The notes beneath the pieces are model-generated. The model was not told the DNA's origin, searched no databases, and saw nothing but the letters and a program-made list of their open reading frames with translations. DNA of 64,000 nucleotides from Fluviicola taffensis DSM 16823 (GTDB lineage: Bacteria; Bacteroidota; Bacteroidia; Flavobacteriales_D; Crocinitomicaceae). The DNA is taken from assembly GCF_000194605.1 (NCBI RefSeq), contig NC_015321.1, forward strand, positions 2,232,001-2,296,000, given 5' to 3'. The position numbers and the translations under genes are program-made. Shown here one piece after another: positions 26,547 through 36,265 of the stretch. Each line of letters starts with the position of its first letter. Position 1 is the first letter of the stretch.

Positions 26547-27776
26547 TTAATGATTTGCAGTTGCTACACTTCTTCCCATTCGGATATATTCAAATAAATC
26601 GGAAGGATGACCAATTTTTTCTTGGTTTGCTTTTGTGTTTGATTTTTTGAGAAGGTCTTTTTCAACATCTGGAGCTCTTTTATGACCTGTCCGCACGATA
26701 ATTAACTGTTCATCTGGGATAGCAATGATGTATTGGCCTTTTATTCCGCGGCAGTAATAAACAGGATGCCCGTTGCTCACGTAAGTCCAAATGTGTAATC
26801 CGTATCGTGTGTTTGGAACACCTTCTTCTGTTGACATGGTCGGGTTTTTTACCATTTCATCGAAAAAAGCTGCTGGAATAATTTGTTTGTCGTTCCATTT
26901 TCCATGATTTGCCAATGTTTTTCCAATTCGGGCAAAATCACGAGTAGTGCTATATAAACAACAGAATGCTTTTTCTGCACCATTTTCTTTATCCAAACTC
27001 CAAAATGCATCTGATTCTGCACCAATGGGTCTCCACAACTTCTCAGAAGCATATTGTGCCAAATCTTTACCAGTTGCTTTTTCAAGTATAAAACCAAGCA
27101 GTTGCGAATTTCCACTTTGGTAAATGAATTCTTTACCAGGAGCGCGTTCCACATTTTGTCGAGTGACCAACCCACGTAAATCGGATCCATAATAAGATTC
27201 TGCATTTTCAGACAATGGATTTTTTCCGCTTTCACCCCAATCCAATCCAGATGCCATCATCAACAAGTGCCGAATGGTGATTTTCTCTTTTCCTTTTCCA
27301 GAAAATTCAGGAATGTATTTAACAACGGGTTCGTCTAAACTTTTGATAGCTCCTTCTTCGTGCGCAATTCCAATGAGCATGCTCACTACTGTTTTCGCTG
27401 CTGAAAAAGAATTGGAAACTGTTTCCGGATGGTGTTCATCCCAATAACGTTCATAGATAACTTGATCATTCTTTACGATTAAGAAAGAAGATGTTTTCCA
27501 AGTATCCATGTATTTCAAGTCATTACTGTTGAGTAATTCGGCTTTTGACAATTCGAATTTCCACGGTTCACTCTTTTTAGGAGCTTTCACAGTAGCATTG
27601 TAGAATTTATTCAAATCATAAATGGTCGGTGAGGTTTCTCCTTGTAAATACGTGTAATAAACTCCTTTGTAAAGGTAAAATCGGCCACTTAGAAGAATTA
27701 AAACATTCAGCGATAAAAATAGAATCAGAACAAACCAACCGATTCGTTTAGACCATTTGAGTAGGGTACGTTTCAT
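26547..27776 (-). CDS. Serine hydrolase of the beta-lactamase/class C family
   Basis: The 409-residue protein has an N-terminal membrane anchor or uncleaved signal (residues about 13-33) and a penicillin-binding-like hydrolase domain. The SxxK nucleophile motif is NSFSAAKTVVSML and the Tyr motif is YQSGNSQLLG. A C-terminal HKRAP segment sits where the third motif is expected. Members act as esterases, peptidases or lactamases, and a true beta-lactamase role is not supported. It starts 2 bp after the lipB stop, implying coupled expression. Confidence 0.85.
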   Translation of the reverse strand: MKRTLLKWSKRIGWFVLILFLSLNVLILLSGRFYLYKGVYYTYLQGETSPTIYDLNKFYNATVKAPKKSEPWKFELSKAELLNSNDLKYMDTWKTSSFLIVKNDQVIYERYWDEHHPETVSNSFSAAKTVVSMLIGIAHEEGAIKSLDEPVVKYIPEFSGKGKEKITIRHLLMMASGLDWGESGKNPLSENAESYYGSDLRGLVTRQNVERAPGKEFIYQSGNSQLLGFILEKATGKDLAQYASEKLWRPIGAESDAFWSLDKENGAEKAFCCLYSTTRDFARIGKTLANHGKWNDKQIIPAAFFDEMVKNPTMSTEEGVPNTRYGLHIWTYVSNGHPVYYCRGIKGQYIIAIPDEQLIIVRTGHKRAPDVEKDLLKKSNTKANQEKIGHPSDLFEYIRMGRSVATANH

Positions 27777-27778
27777 GA

Positions 27779-28477
27779 CTATTGTGCGTATGTAAATCCG
27801 AATTGGGAAGCTAGTTTTTCTTTCAAGAGGTCTTTCACTTCTTGCATATCAACTGCTCTACCAAGTTCCTGTTGCAAGGAAGTTACAGATTTATCTTCAA
27901 TTCCGCAAGGTACGATGTGAGAAAAATAAGAAAGATTCGAATTAATGTTAAATCCAATCCCATGCATGGTTACCCAGCGTGATGATTTGACGCCCATGGC
28001 ACAGATTTTTCGAGCATTTGGTGTTTCTACGTCAATCCAAACTCCAGTAAATCCAGAAGAACGTTCTCCTTTGACTCCGTAATGTGCCAAAACATGAATG
28101 ACTGCTTCTTCCAAATAACGCATGTATTTGTGGATGTCCGTGAAGAAATAATCCAAATCTAATAAAGGATAAGCGACCAATTGACCGGGGCCGTGATACG
28201 TGATATCACCACCGCGATTGGTTTGGTAAAACTTTGCTTGGTGTTCATCCAATCCGGCTTCATTCAGTAAAAGATGATCGGTAGTTCCACTCTTTCCAAG
28301 TGTATAAACGTGTGGGTGCTCACAAAACAATAGGTGATTTTTTGTCTCTTCCGTGCTTGTTTCATTCCTACGTTCAATTTTTAATGCAATGGTTTCCCCA
28401 AAGATTTTTTCTTGGTAATTCCAAGCTTCTTGATAATCAATCAACCCCAAATCTTGAAAATGAACTTCTGGTAACAT
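27779..28477 (-). CDS. lipB: Octanoyl-[acyl-carrier-protein]-protein N-octanoyltransferase
   Basis: LipB transfers octanoyl groups from ACP to lipoyl domains of 2-oxoacid dehydrogenases and GcvH. The 232-residue protein has RGGDITYHGPGQLVAYPLLD. The catalytic Lys lies in CAMGVKSSRWVTMHGIGFN and the catalytic Cys in HIVPCGIED. Its upstream region contains an 11-unit octamer repeat starting 36 bp before the ATG, which may affect expression. It heads a likely three-gene minus-strand operon. Confidence 0.95.
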   Translation of the reverse strand: MLPEVHFQDLGLIDYQEAWNYQEKIFGETIALKIERRNETSTEETKNHLLFCEHPHVYTLGKSGTTDHLLLNEAGLDEHQAKFYQTNRGGDITYHGPGQLVAYPLLDLDYFFTDIHKYMRYLEEAVIHVLAHYGVKGERSSGFTGVWIDVETPNARKICAMGVKSSRWVTMHGIGFNINSNLSYFSHIVPCGIEDKSVTSLQQELGRAVDMQEVKDLLKEKLASQFGFTYAQ

Positions 28478-28512
28478 ATGCCTAGACCTTTTTTAAAGTA
28501 ATGATTAACTGT

Positions 28513-28607
28513 TTCAAATGTTCAAATGTTCAAATGTTCAAATGTTCAAATGTTCAAATGTTCAAATGTTCAAATGTTCAAATGTTCAAATGTTCAAATG
28601 TTCAAAT
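28513..28607. repeat. 8-bp tandem repeat (TTCAAATG) upstream of lipB
   Basis: Eleven perfect head-to-tail copies of TTCAAATG are followed by a seven-base partial copy. On the lipB strand each unit reads CATTTGAA and so carries a TTTG, the -33-type element. The array is between the stop of the MBOAT gene and the lipB start. The open frame it creates (MFKCSNVQ repeated) is an artefact of the 8-bp period. Confidence 0.95.
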
Positions 28608-28655
28608 TTGAGATTAAACACATTGAACTCTTTCAACCTTTTGATATCCTCTATT

Positions 28656-30323
28656 TTAGAACTCCAAATATACGAAAGGATGGAATGAATCAGAAGCTGC
28701 TTGATACAAGATTACTATGAATACAGCAATTATTAACATCTGAACCACCATGTGTGTTTTCACAAAGCTCGAAACCATAAAATCTTTCCATTTTTGAGGA
28801 ATCCAATGAATGAAAAATCCTAATAACATGATTAAAAGGGCAGGAGCATAAGTAGATAAAATAACTGTGAATTTCTCCCATTCGAAATCGAAATGATTGA
28901 AAATGCGATCCAACATTTTATTTGGCGCCCCTTCTGTTTTTAGTCGGAACCAAATACGTGTGAATGTAATGAAGTTGAAAGTGAAGAGAATTTTCCAGAA
29001 ATGGACAATCCACCAAGAACTTTTTTCATAAGGAGAAACCTTTTTCCAATGGTTATAAATCACCAAAGCCAATCCATTCATTGCTCCCCAAATCACGAAA
29101 TTTTGCGAAGCTCCGTGCCACAATCCACCTAAAATCATCGTGATTAACAAGTTCAAATCGCGGTACATGAATGTTTTTACTTTTGGACTAATCAAAATCG
29201 CAATTCCATACAAACTCATTAAACCTACGTAGACAAAAATCAGCTCATACCAACCTGTAATGAAGATGAGAAAAACGAAGATAATAATGATTGCAACGAA
29301 GGTTCCAATCGTTCCTTTTTTGTTTCCTCCCAGCGGAATGTACAAGTAATCTTTCAGCCAAGAACCCAATGATTTGTGCCACCTACGCCAGAAATCGGCC
29401 ACACTGTTTGCTTTGTAGGGAGAATTGAAATTGGGTAAAAGTTCGAATCCCATTAATTTGGATATTCCAATTGCGATGTCTGTGTAACCAGAGAAATCTC
29501 CATAAATCTGTAGTGAATATCCCCACATCGCTATTACACTAACATAACCTGGGAAACCTTCTGGATTATCCACAACCGAATCAATGAAATGGGTCGCAAT
29601 GAAATCTGCCAATACAATTTTTTTGAAAAGACCTTTCATAATCATGAACACGGCTTCACTGAATTCTTTTTGACTTAGTTGGAATTTCTGATAAATCTGT
29701 GGAATGAAATCGCGTGCTCGAACAATTGGTCCCATGAGTACGTGTGGGAAGTACGTTACGTAGAAAGCATAATCCCAAATGTTTTTTACTGGTGCAATTT
29801 CTTTGCGGTAAATATCTACGACATAACTAATCGACTGAAAAGTAAAGAAACTGATACCTGCTGGCATCAAGATCATTTCTTCGAAAGTTCCAGCTCCGAA
29901 AAATCCATTTCCCCATTGTGCAAAGGTGTTGAAGACCTCATATTTCGTGTGAAACATTTTGTTGAATGAATCTGTGAAAAAGTGGGCGTATTTGAAGAAA
30001 AATAGAAAAAATAGATTGAAAATTGCGGAAAATGCAATGATCCATTTTCGTCCCAATTTGTTGTCAACCTTAAAAATCCATTTTCCGAGGAAGAAATTGA
30101 CAACTACTGAAAGTGCTAGAAGTGTAACAAAGAAGCCTGAAGTTTTGAAATACAAAAACAAACTTGCTGCCGCAATGAACATACTGCGAACAAGCTTATT
30201 TTTATGTAAAACGCTAAAGAGCACCATAAATGCCAAAAAGAAAATCCAGAAATCTAGTCGATTAAACGCTAAATCTTCGGCTGACATGCTTGTGAAACTA
30301 AAAATACGGTGCAACGATTCCAT
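28656..30323 (-). CDS. MBOAT-family O-acyltransferase (AlgI/PatA-like)
   Basis: The 555-residue polytopic protein belongs to the membrane-bound O-acyltransferases, which move acetyl groups across the membrane onto polysaccharides or peptidoglycan. It shows ADFWRRWHKSLGSWLKDYLY with the following PLGGNKKG, and the catalytic histidine region LGGLWHGASQNFVIWG. About eleven helices are visible. It lies 18 bp downstream of two SGNH-hydrolase-like genes on the same strand, the usual partner type, so a surface-polymer O-acetylation role is likely. Confidence 0.93.
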   Translation of the reverse strand: MESLHRIFSFTSMSAEDLAFNRLDFWIFFLAFMVLFSVLHKNKLVRSMFIAAASLFLYFKTSGFFVTLLALSVVVNFFLGKWIFKVDNKLGRKWIIAFSAIFNLFFLFFFKYAHFFTDSFNKMFHTKYEVFNTFAQWGNGFFGAGTFEEMILMPAGISFFTFQSISYVVDIYRKEIAPVKNIWDYAFYVTYFPHVLMGPIVRARDFIPQIYQKFQLSQKEFSEAVFMIMKGLFKKIVLADFIATHFIDSVVDNPEGFPGYVSVIAMWGYSLQIYGDFSGYTDIAIGISKLMGFELLPNFNSPYKANSVADFWRRWHKSLGSWLKDYLYIPLGGNKKGTIGTFVAIIIIFVFLIFITGWYELIFVYVGLMSLYGIAILISPKVKTFMYRDLNLLITMILGGLWHGASQNFVIWGAMNGLALVIYNHWKKVSPYEKSSWWIVHFWKILFTFNFITFTRIWFRLKTEGAPNKMLDRIFNHFDFEWEKFTVILSTYAPALLIMLLGFFIHWIPQKWKDFMVSSFVKTHMVVQMLIIAVFIVILYQAASDSFHPFVYLEF

Positions 30324-30341
30324 AGAGGTCTTTAAACAGTT

Positions 30342-31688
30342 TTAATTGATATATTTTCTTTTTTCCATTTGCTGGAACCACTTTTCAAAAGCATCTATGA
30401 ATAGGTCTGCCTTGAGGTGATAACCAGGAACTGTAAAGTGAACTAAATCACTTCGCATAAGTCCATTTGATTTCCAAGTACGCGATGAACCTAGTTCACC
30501 CATGATTCCGTAAAAATCCCAAACGGGACATTCATATTTTTTAGCCAATTCAATAATAACTTCACGTTCGCGAGCTACGTTTTTATTGAGGTATTTCTTC
30601 TTATAACCAGCATCATTTGGAACAGTCAATAGAATAGCACAATCAGGATTCGCTGCGAGAACTTTCTTCATCATGCTTTCTAGATTATACTTGAAAACAT
30701 CCGGATTGAATGAAGAATAGGGTACATTGGCATCATTTGTTCCAACTGAAAATGCAAAAAAATCGGGTGGTGATTCAGCCAGTTGTTCCTCAAAATTTTT
30801 ATTGGCTAAGTAGGTGTAGAGTCCTGCCCCATTAATTCCGATGGTTGTGTATGAAATACCTGCATAAGTGTTACTTAGCTGAAAACCATTGATTTGCAAA
30901 TTGTAAGGTCCAGCAATTAAACGTGTAAATTGAAGATTGAAGGTGTCAACAGGATCTGTAAACACGGCTTCAGTGTAACCCAGTGTTTCATTCCGGAATT
31001 TATTGACAATCAACATTTCATCCGAGCCAAAATTGAGTTCAAATGGAAATGGTCCTTTGTTGTGATAAACGCGAAGCCTTGTAAATCCTGGTTTTACATC
31101 TGTTTTGTCATGTCTAAATACAATCTCAACGATGGAATCAGGTGTTTCAATGACTACCCCAAGTAATCCGAAATCAATTCCAACTGGTCTGTTGAAATTC
31201 ACGCTTCGGTAGGTTTTCCAGTTGTTTTTAGATTTGAATTCGTAGTTCCAAGGATTGTTTGTATTGGCTAAATCAAACGGAAAAATGAGGCCTCTTTCTC
31301 CTGGAATATCCAACCAATGCGTTTGCAAATACGTGCGGATATCGTGTGTGTAAACATCCGCTTGAAGGTGCGAACCTCCAATGTGGTAAAAATTTAATTT
31401 GCAGTTCTTTTCGGTGACCATGTTTCTAAAGTCTTGAAAAAGATGTTCCCAATTGGCACTTTGCGGACTGTAAAAACGGAAAGCATTGGCATTAAAATTG
31501 ATAAACGGATATTGATATTTCAGATTGGTATCTAGGTGATGAAAAGTTGGGTAAATATATGAGTCAAGCGGAGTTTTTTCGCGTATTATCCCCACTTGCG
31601 ATTGCGAAGTGCAAGCAATTAATGAGGCAATAACAAATGCGGTATAAAAACTAAACTTCATCCAATATTTGATTTGAGCAATGAGCAT
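30342..31688 (-). CDS. SGNH/GDSL-hydrolase-like lipoprotein, O-acetylation partner
   Basis: The start is placed at the ATG at 31688, 7 bp after the upstream stop. An ATG at 31661 would give a textbook lipoprotein signal (MKFSFYTAFVIASLIAC), and the open frame further upstream overlaps the previous gene. SGNH blocks are visible: FYHIGGSHLQAD (Ser), SVGTNDANVPYSSF (Gly-Asn) and SDLVHFTVPGYH (Asp-His). Such proteins act as periplasmic or surface acetyltransferases or esterases with MBOAT proteins. The MBOAT gene follows after 18 bp. Confidence 0.8.
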   Translation of the reverse strand: MLIAQIKYWMKFSFYTAFVIASLIACTSQSQVGIIREKTPLDSYIYPTFHHLDTNLKYQYPFINFNANAFRFYSPQSANWEHLFQDFRNMVTEKNCKLNFYHIGGSHLQADVYTHDIRTYLQTHWLDIPGERGLIFPFDLANTNNPWNYEFKSKNNWKTYRSVNFNRPVGIDFGLLGVVIETPDSIVEIVFRHDKTDVKPGFTRLRVYHNKGPFPFELNFGSDEMLIVNKFRNETLGYTEAVFTDPVDTFNLQFTRLIAGPYNLQINGFQLSNTYAGISYTTIGINGAGLYTYLANKNFEEQLAESPPDFFAFSVGTNDANVPYSSFNPDVFKYNLESMMKKVLAANPDCAILLTVPNDAGYKKKYLNKNVAREREVIIELAKKYECPVWDFYGIMGELGSSRTWKSNGLMRSDLVHFTVPGYHLKADLFIDAFEKWFQQMEKRKYIN

Positions 31689-31695
31689 GCCGCTT

Positions 31696-33171
31696 TTATT
31701 GAGCTCCTTGTTTCCATTTGACATACTCTGCAGCCAGTGCATCGAAGAATAACTGTGAAGCAATACTTGCGCCCCGATTGGAGAAATGGATATAATCATT
31801 TCCAGCTAATCCTTTTTCTACCCAACTAGGCATCGAATTTTCTCCACCCATTGCACTGAATAAATCCCAATAACAAGCGCCAACTTCCTTAGAAACTCGG
31901 GTCATTTCTTGAACCAAGAATGGAAGCATTTTATAGGTCACGCGACCTGAAGCTGATTGCATAGACATATCACTTGGTCCGATTACGAGAACTGTAGCTG
32001 AAGGACGCAATTTTTTCACCGTGTATAATTGTCCTTTAAATTGCTTCGCATAATGACGAACAGATGAAGAATCATTCATGTATGGAACTCCGTTTCCTCC
32101 AAATTGCATGATTACCATTTCAACATTTAAGTCCTCATACATTTTGGCAGCTGTATTGTGGTCAATTTTACCAAAGAAAGTACCGCTCGATCCGCGCATT
32201 CCAATATTGTCAACCATTACTCCGTAATCGCTTTCAAGAGAGAATCCAATAATTGTTGGACTTACTGTGGCAGAAAACTCATAACGCAATTTGCCTGGTG
32301 TTGAAGGAAACTCTAATGAAAGTACATGGTATTTCCCATCATTTTCCAAGCTGTCTTCATGTACCAAAGTTGTTCCGTTATAGACTTTAATCTTGCAAGG
32401 TGCATAACAGCTTGTGTAGAACATTTTTGAATTGTTGTACGTTCTTGCTCGTGAATAGGCTGTTTTGGTTGGTTCAATTTCAATAAATGCTTCTTTCACA
32501 GTAGTAGCACTCAACATTTGAACGCTATCCATTTCAGAAGTAAATCGGGCAGCAGTATTCATCGATCCGTATTTCTTTGATTTCAGTCTTGCACCACCAA
32601 AAGCAGTGTATCGGGAGAAATTGGGAGAACAGGTTTGTTTGAATGTAATGGTATTGTATTCGTTTTTGGCAGGAATAGTTCCTGGACCAAAACCGCCAAA
32701 TTGAGTTTGTAAACGCTGCCGAATATAAGAGGTCATGCGATCTCCTTCAATTTGAGAATCTCCATAATGCAGAACACGTACTTTTTTTCCTTTCGCAGCT
32801 CCATCCAGCTTCTCGAAAAATGCGTGGAGTGCTGCTTGTCCTTTTTCATTGAACTGGATACTCGTAGCAGCCTCAGCAGACAATGTTCCACCAGCAGGGG
32901 CACCCATTTTCCCGTCCGATTCGAATGTGTTTTTTATCGTGGTATCGGCAGTTGCCCCTTCAATATTCACTGTATCCACCTTTACGATATCAGTAATATC
33001 TTTTTTTTCTGCAGGCTTTGCGGGTGTTAACGCATCATTGAATGTAAGAAAGCGAATATCTGCTCCAAACAAGTTGATTTTGTCTCCATTGACTAAAAAA
33101 CTGATTCCAGTAAGTAATACTAGAATTCCAGCAAGATAAATAAGAACATGAAAGGGTTGTAATTGCTTCAC
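31696..33171 (-). CDS. Membrane-anchored SGNH/GDSL-hydrolase-like protein
   Basis: The 491-residue protein has an N-terminal transmembrane segment (residues about 7-27), a low-complexity linker and an SGNH domain. The blocks are VLHYGDSQIEGDRMTSY (Ser), MQFGGNGVPYMND (Asn region) and GNDYIHFSNRGASIA (Asp-His). It precedes a second SGNH protein and an MBOAT protein in the same operon. The two SGNH proteins differ in sequence and anchoring, so they probably have different roles, for example transfer and removal of acetyl groups. That division is inference. Confidence 0.82.
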   Translation of the reverse strand: MKQLQPFHVLIYLAGILVLLTGISFLVNGDKINLFGADIRFLTFNDALTPAKPAEKKDITDIVKVDTVNIEGATADTTIKNTFESDGKMGAPAGGTLSAEAATSIQFNEKGQAALHAFFEKLDGAAKGKKVRVLHYGDSQIEGDRMTSYIRQRLQTQFGGFGPGTIPAKNEYNTITFKQTCSPNFSRYTAFGGARLKSKKYGSMNTAARFTSEMDSVQMLSATTVKEAFIEIEPTKTAYSRARTYNNSKMFYTSCYAPCKIKVYNGTTLVHEDSLENDGKYHVLSLEFPSTPGKLRYEFSATVSPTIIGFSLESDYGVMVDNIGMRGSSGTFFGKIDHNTAAKMYEDLNVEMVIMQFGGNGVPYMNDSSSVRHYAKQFKGQLYTVKKLRPSATVLVIGPSDMSMQSASGRVTYKMLPFLVQEMTRVSKEVGACYWDLFSAMGGENSMPSWVEKGLAGNDYIHFSNRGASIASQLFFDALAAEYVKWKQGAQ

Positions 33172-33284
33172 CTATATAAAAATTGAGCTACAAAATTAAT
33201 CCAAATTGGGAATCGACCAATGATTGTTTATTATCTGCGAGGAATTGGGTATTATTTGAAGGATGAAGGTGTATTGGGTTGCAA

Positions 33285-33302
33285 GTTCGCGATATTGCGA
33301 AC
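33285..33302. promoter_or_regulatory. Inverted repeat in the divergent SGNH/YyaL intergenic region
   Basis: GTTCGC-GATATT-GCGAAC is a perfect 6-6-6 palindrome in the 225-bp divergent gap. It could be an operator, but there is no regulator gene nearby to link it to. Confidence 0.3.
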
Positions 33303-33396
33303 AGACCACTGTTTGTCTTGCTTTAGGAACTATTTTAAAGTAAAAATCTCTATCAAATTGATGAATTCATTCCATGACTATTCGTAACTTTAACTC

Positions 33397-35352
33397 ATGG
33401 AACAGTACACAAACGAACTCATTCACGAAAGCAGTCTTTATTTACAACAACATGCGCATAACCCCGTAAATTGGGTTTCGTGGTCAAAAGAGGCATTTGA
33501 ACGTGCTGAAAAGGAAGGCAAGTTGGTGCTTGTTTCTGTTGGATATTCAGCGTGTCATTGGTGCCACGTCATGGAACACGAATGTTTTGAAGATGAAGAA
33601 GTGGCTGCTTTGATGAATAAACACTTTGTGTGTATCAAGGTTGATCGGGAAGAACGCCCAGATGTGGATCAAGTTTATATGACCGCCGTTCAATTAATGA
33701 CCCAAAGAGGTGGCTGGCCGCTAAATTGTTTCACCATTCCCAATGGTCAACCAATTTATGGAGGAACGTATTTCCCTAAAGAACAATGGATGCATGTATT
33801 GAAATCCTTGAATCAAACGTACACTTCGGAACCCGAAAAAGTACTAGAGTATGCCAAAGAACTTTCAGATGGAGTTCAGCAGTCGGATTTAATTGCTGTT
33901 GCAGAACCAATAAAGCCTTTTCCAACAGACAAATTGTTTGAATTGGTACGAAGATGGCAATCTCGTATGGACATGGTGGAAGGTGGTCCAACTTCTGCGC
34001 CTAAATTTCCGCTTCCGAGCAATCTTGAATTCTTACTTTATTACGGAGTTTTAGAAAAGCATGAAGAGATTCAAAAATACGTGAATTTGACATTGCATAA
34101 AATGGCATTGGGTGGCATTTACGATCAAGTTGGAGGTGGTTTTTCGCGCTATTCAGTTGATTTGTTGTGGAAAATACCGCATTTTGAGAAAATGTTATAC
34201 GATAACGGTCAGTTATTGAGTGTTTACGCCCAAGCTTATCGCGAGACAAAAAATCCAGAATATAAACGCGTTTTAGATCAAACCTTAACTTGGTTGGAGC
34301 GCGAAATGCAAAGTGAAGAAGGAGGTTTGTTCGCAGCTCAAGATGCAGATTCGGAAGGAGTAGAGGGAAAATATTACGTTTGGACGAAAGAAGAGATTGA
34401 AGCTACTTTAGGCGAAAATGCATCGTGGTTTTGGAAATTTTACAATCCAGGAAACAAAGGATATTGGGAAGATCAGCAATGGGTTTTGTTGCGGAATGAA
34501 ACATGGGAAGAATTCTGTAAAGCGAATCCGGATGTAAATTCCTCAAAAATTCAAGATCAATTAGATACCTTATTCTATGTTCGTAAAAAACGAATTGCGC
34601 CAGTTACGGATACCAAATGCTTAACAGCTTGGAACGCGCTCACACTAACAGGATTGATCGAAGCGTTCAAGGCAACAGAAGATCATTCTTATCTGAGATT
34701 GGCTTTACAAATTGCAAAATGGATTCGAACGTTTCAAACAACTAGTGATTTTCAATTATTCCATACCAGACAAAATGGGCGTTCATTCATTACCGGATTT
34801 CTGGATGATTACGCAACTTCGATTCAGGCATTTTTGACACTTTACCAAATCACGGCTGATGAAGAAGATTTAATTTTTGCGAAAGAACTTTGTAACTATG
34901 CTTTGAAGCATTTTCACGACGAACAATCAGAAATGTTCTATTTTACGGCTGATGACCACGATTTAATTGCTCGAAAAATGGAAATCAACGACAATGTGAT
35001 TCCTTCAACGAACAGTATTATGGCGAATAATTTGTTGTCACTTTCTTTATTGGTTGATGAATTAGATTGGGAATTGAAAGCCAAACAAATGCTGCAAAAT
35101 GTGATTGATGGAATGGAGCAATATGGCTCAGGATATTCCAATTGGGCGCTTTTATTACTCAGATTCCAAAAAGAAGTTCGGTTATTGACAATTCCGTCAT
35201 CAGGAGACTGGATTAATTTAAGAAAATTGAGTTCACCCTTTGTAGTGGTTCGTTTTACGAATGAAAATACAGCTACGGTTTGTGCCGAAGGTGTTTGTTC
35301 AATTCCAATGGTGCTCCCATATGAGGTGGAAAATTATTTAAAAAACATGTAG
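33397..35352 (+). CDS. Thioredoxin-domain protein of the YyaL/DUF255 family
   Basis: The 651-residue protein starts with a thioredoxin-like domain (about residues 1-160) carrying the CxxC pair in [15 protein letters not shown] and [13 protein letters not shown]. An alpha/alpha-barrel domain similar to N-acylglucosamine epimerases or glycosidases follows (about 190-630). The family is widespread (SPATA20 in animals) but its activity is not established. A TAACTTTA box ends 4 bp before the ATG, suggesting a very short or absent leader. The stop codon is inside a perfect hairpin. Confidence 0.88.
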   Translation: MEQYTNELIHESSLYLQQHAHNPVNWVSWSKEAFERAEKEGKLVLVSVGYSACHWCHVMEHECFEDEEVAALMNKHFVCIKVDREERPDVDQVYMTAVQLMTQRGGWPLNCFTIPNGQPIYGGTYFPKEQWMHVLKSLNQTYTSEPEKVLEYAKELSDGVQQSDLIAVAEPIKPFPTDKLFELVRRWQSRMDMVEGGPTSAPKFPLPSNLEFLLYYGVLEKHEEIQKYVNLTLHKMALGGIYDQVGGGFSRYSVDLLWKIPHFEKMLYDNGQLLSVYAQAYRETKNPEYKRVLDQTLTWLEREMQSEEGGLFAAQDADSEGVEGKYYVWTKEEIEATLGENASWFWKFYNPGNKGYWEDQQWVLLRNETWEEFCKANPDVNSSKIQDQLDTLFYVRKKRIAPVTDTKCLTAWNALTLTGLIEAFKATEDHSYLRLALQIAKWIRTFQTTSDFQLFHTRQNGRSFITGFLDDYATSIQAFLTLYQITADEEDLIFAKELCNYALKHFHDEQSEMFYFTADDHDLIARKMEINDNVIPSTNSIMANNLLSLSLLVDELDWELKAKQMLQNVIDGMEQYGSGYSNWALLLLRFQKEVRLLTIPSSGDWINLRKLSSPFVVVRFTNENTATVCAEGVCSIPMVLPYEVENYLKNM

Positions 35353-35384
35353 GCACGCGATGCGCAGCGTGCCTACATGTTTTA
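35345..35384 (+). terminator. Perfect hairpin overlapping the YyaL stop codon
   Basis: ACATGTAGGCACGC (35345-35358) and its exact complement (35367-35380) enclose an 8-base loop and are followed by TTTT. The TAG stop at 35350-35352 is within the left arm. It can act as a terminator between convergent genes; the GC-rich arm looks like a dispersed intergenic repeat. Confidence 0.7.
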
Positions 35385-35422
35385 ATGCACCGCGTCCCCA
35401 AATCCTCAAGGGTTTTCAATTA

Positions 35423-36079
35423 TTATTTCTTCTCTTCTGTTTTCAACATCTCAGGAGATTTAATCTGAAATTGCTTCAATCGGGGTACAGAAACAGCCTG
35501 AACATATCCGTTATTTGGATTTTTACATTCAAAATTTTGATGGTATTCTTCGGCCTTGTAAAACGCGGTATATTCTACAACCTCTGTGGTAATTGTTGGA
35601 AATTTTTTGTCCGCCAATAATTCTTTAATGAATGCTTTTGTATGATCGCGTTCATAAGCGTTTTGGTAAAAAATGGCAGAACGGTATTGAGTTCCTGCAT
35701 CAGGACCTTGTCTGTTTAAAGTTGTTGGATCATGAGAGTCGTAAAATACTTTCAATAGTTCGTCGTAAGAAATGACTGTAGAATCGTAATAAATTTTCAC
35801 CGTTTCGGCATGGCCAGTTGTTCCTGTACAAATTTCTTCATACGTTGGATTTACCACATGACCGCCTGCATAACCGCTTTCAACTTCTGCTACTCCTTTT
35901 ACAGATTCGTAAATTGCTTCGACACACCAAAAGCAACCACTTCCAAAATAAGCAACCTGATAATTTGCTAATTCCTTGGGTTTTTTAGAAGTTTTAGTTG
36001 TTGTAACAGATTTATTTTTCTGACCACATGCGCTCAGAGAAATTAGTAAAACAAGAATTGAGGAAATAAGCTTTTTCAT
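35423..36079 (-). CDS. msrA: Peptide-methionine (S)-S-oxide reductase, lipoprotein form
   Basis: MsrA reduces methionine-S-sulfoxide in proteins. The 218-residue protein has a lipoprotein signal (lipobox LSAC at about residue 18), so it is probably an envelope repair enzyme. The catalytic motif is GSGCFWCVEAIYESVKG at about residues 51-67, with YAGG and the conserved HDPTTLNRQGPDAGTQYRS downstream. No MsrB domain is fused. The gene is convergent with the YyaL-type gene. A TAACTTGG box (36093-36100, minus strand) may be its promoter. Confidence 0.95.
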   Translation of the reverse strand: MKKLISSILVLLISLSACGQKNKSVTTTKTSKKPKELANYQVAYFGSGCFWCVEAIYESVKGVAEVESGYAGGHVVNPTYEEICTGTTGHAETVKIYYDSTVISYDELLKVFYDSHDPTTLNRQGPDAGTQYRSAIFYQNAYERDHTKAFIKELLADKKFPTITTEVVEYTAFYKAEEYHQNFECKNPNNGYVQAVSVPRLKQFQIKSPEMLKTEEKK

Positions 36080-36236
36080 GAGTTTGTTTTGTCCAAGTTA
36101 CGAAAGAGAAGTTATTTTGGTTTTCTCTTCTATTTTTTTAACCTTTCTAGCGAAAAAATTGCCCTTAGATGTCTCGTTTAATGACATTAAAGCAACAAAA
36201 AAATAGAGAAAGGTTTAAAAAGTCAGTACAACTGAT

Positions 36237-36244
36237 TATATTCG
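36237..36244 (+). promoter_or_regulatory. Possible -7 box of the PpiD-like gene
   Basis: TATATTCG matches TAnnTTTG except for one base and ends 21 bp before the ATG at 36266. It has the same TTCG variant as the nuoA box. Confidence 0.35.
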
Positions 36245-36265
36245 CACCCTTAAAGAAATTATAGA

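Noticed and set aside
26547-27776. Antibiotic-resistance beta-lactamase
   Set aside because: The SxxK and Tyr motifs are shared by many esterases and peptidases, and the lipB operon context gives no support for resistance.
28513-28607. Short repeats as a CRISPR array
   Set aside because: The units are contiguous octamers without spacers, and no cas genes are present.
28526-28720. Open frame encoding repeated MFKCSNVQ
   Set aside because: It is produced by the 8-bp tandem repeat, whose three-unit period keeps a frame open; there is no coding support.
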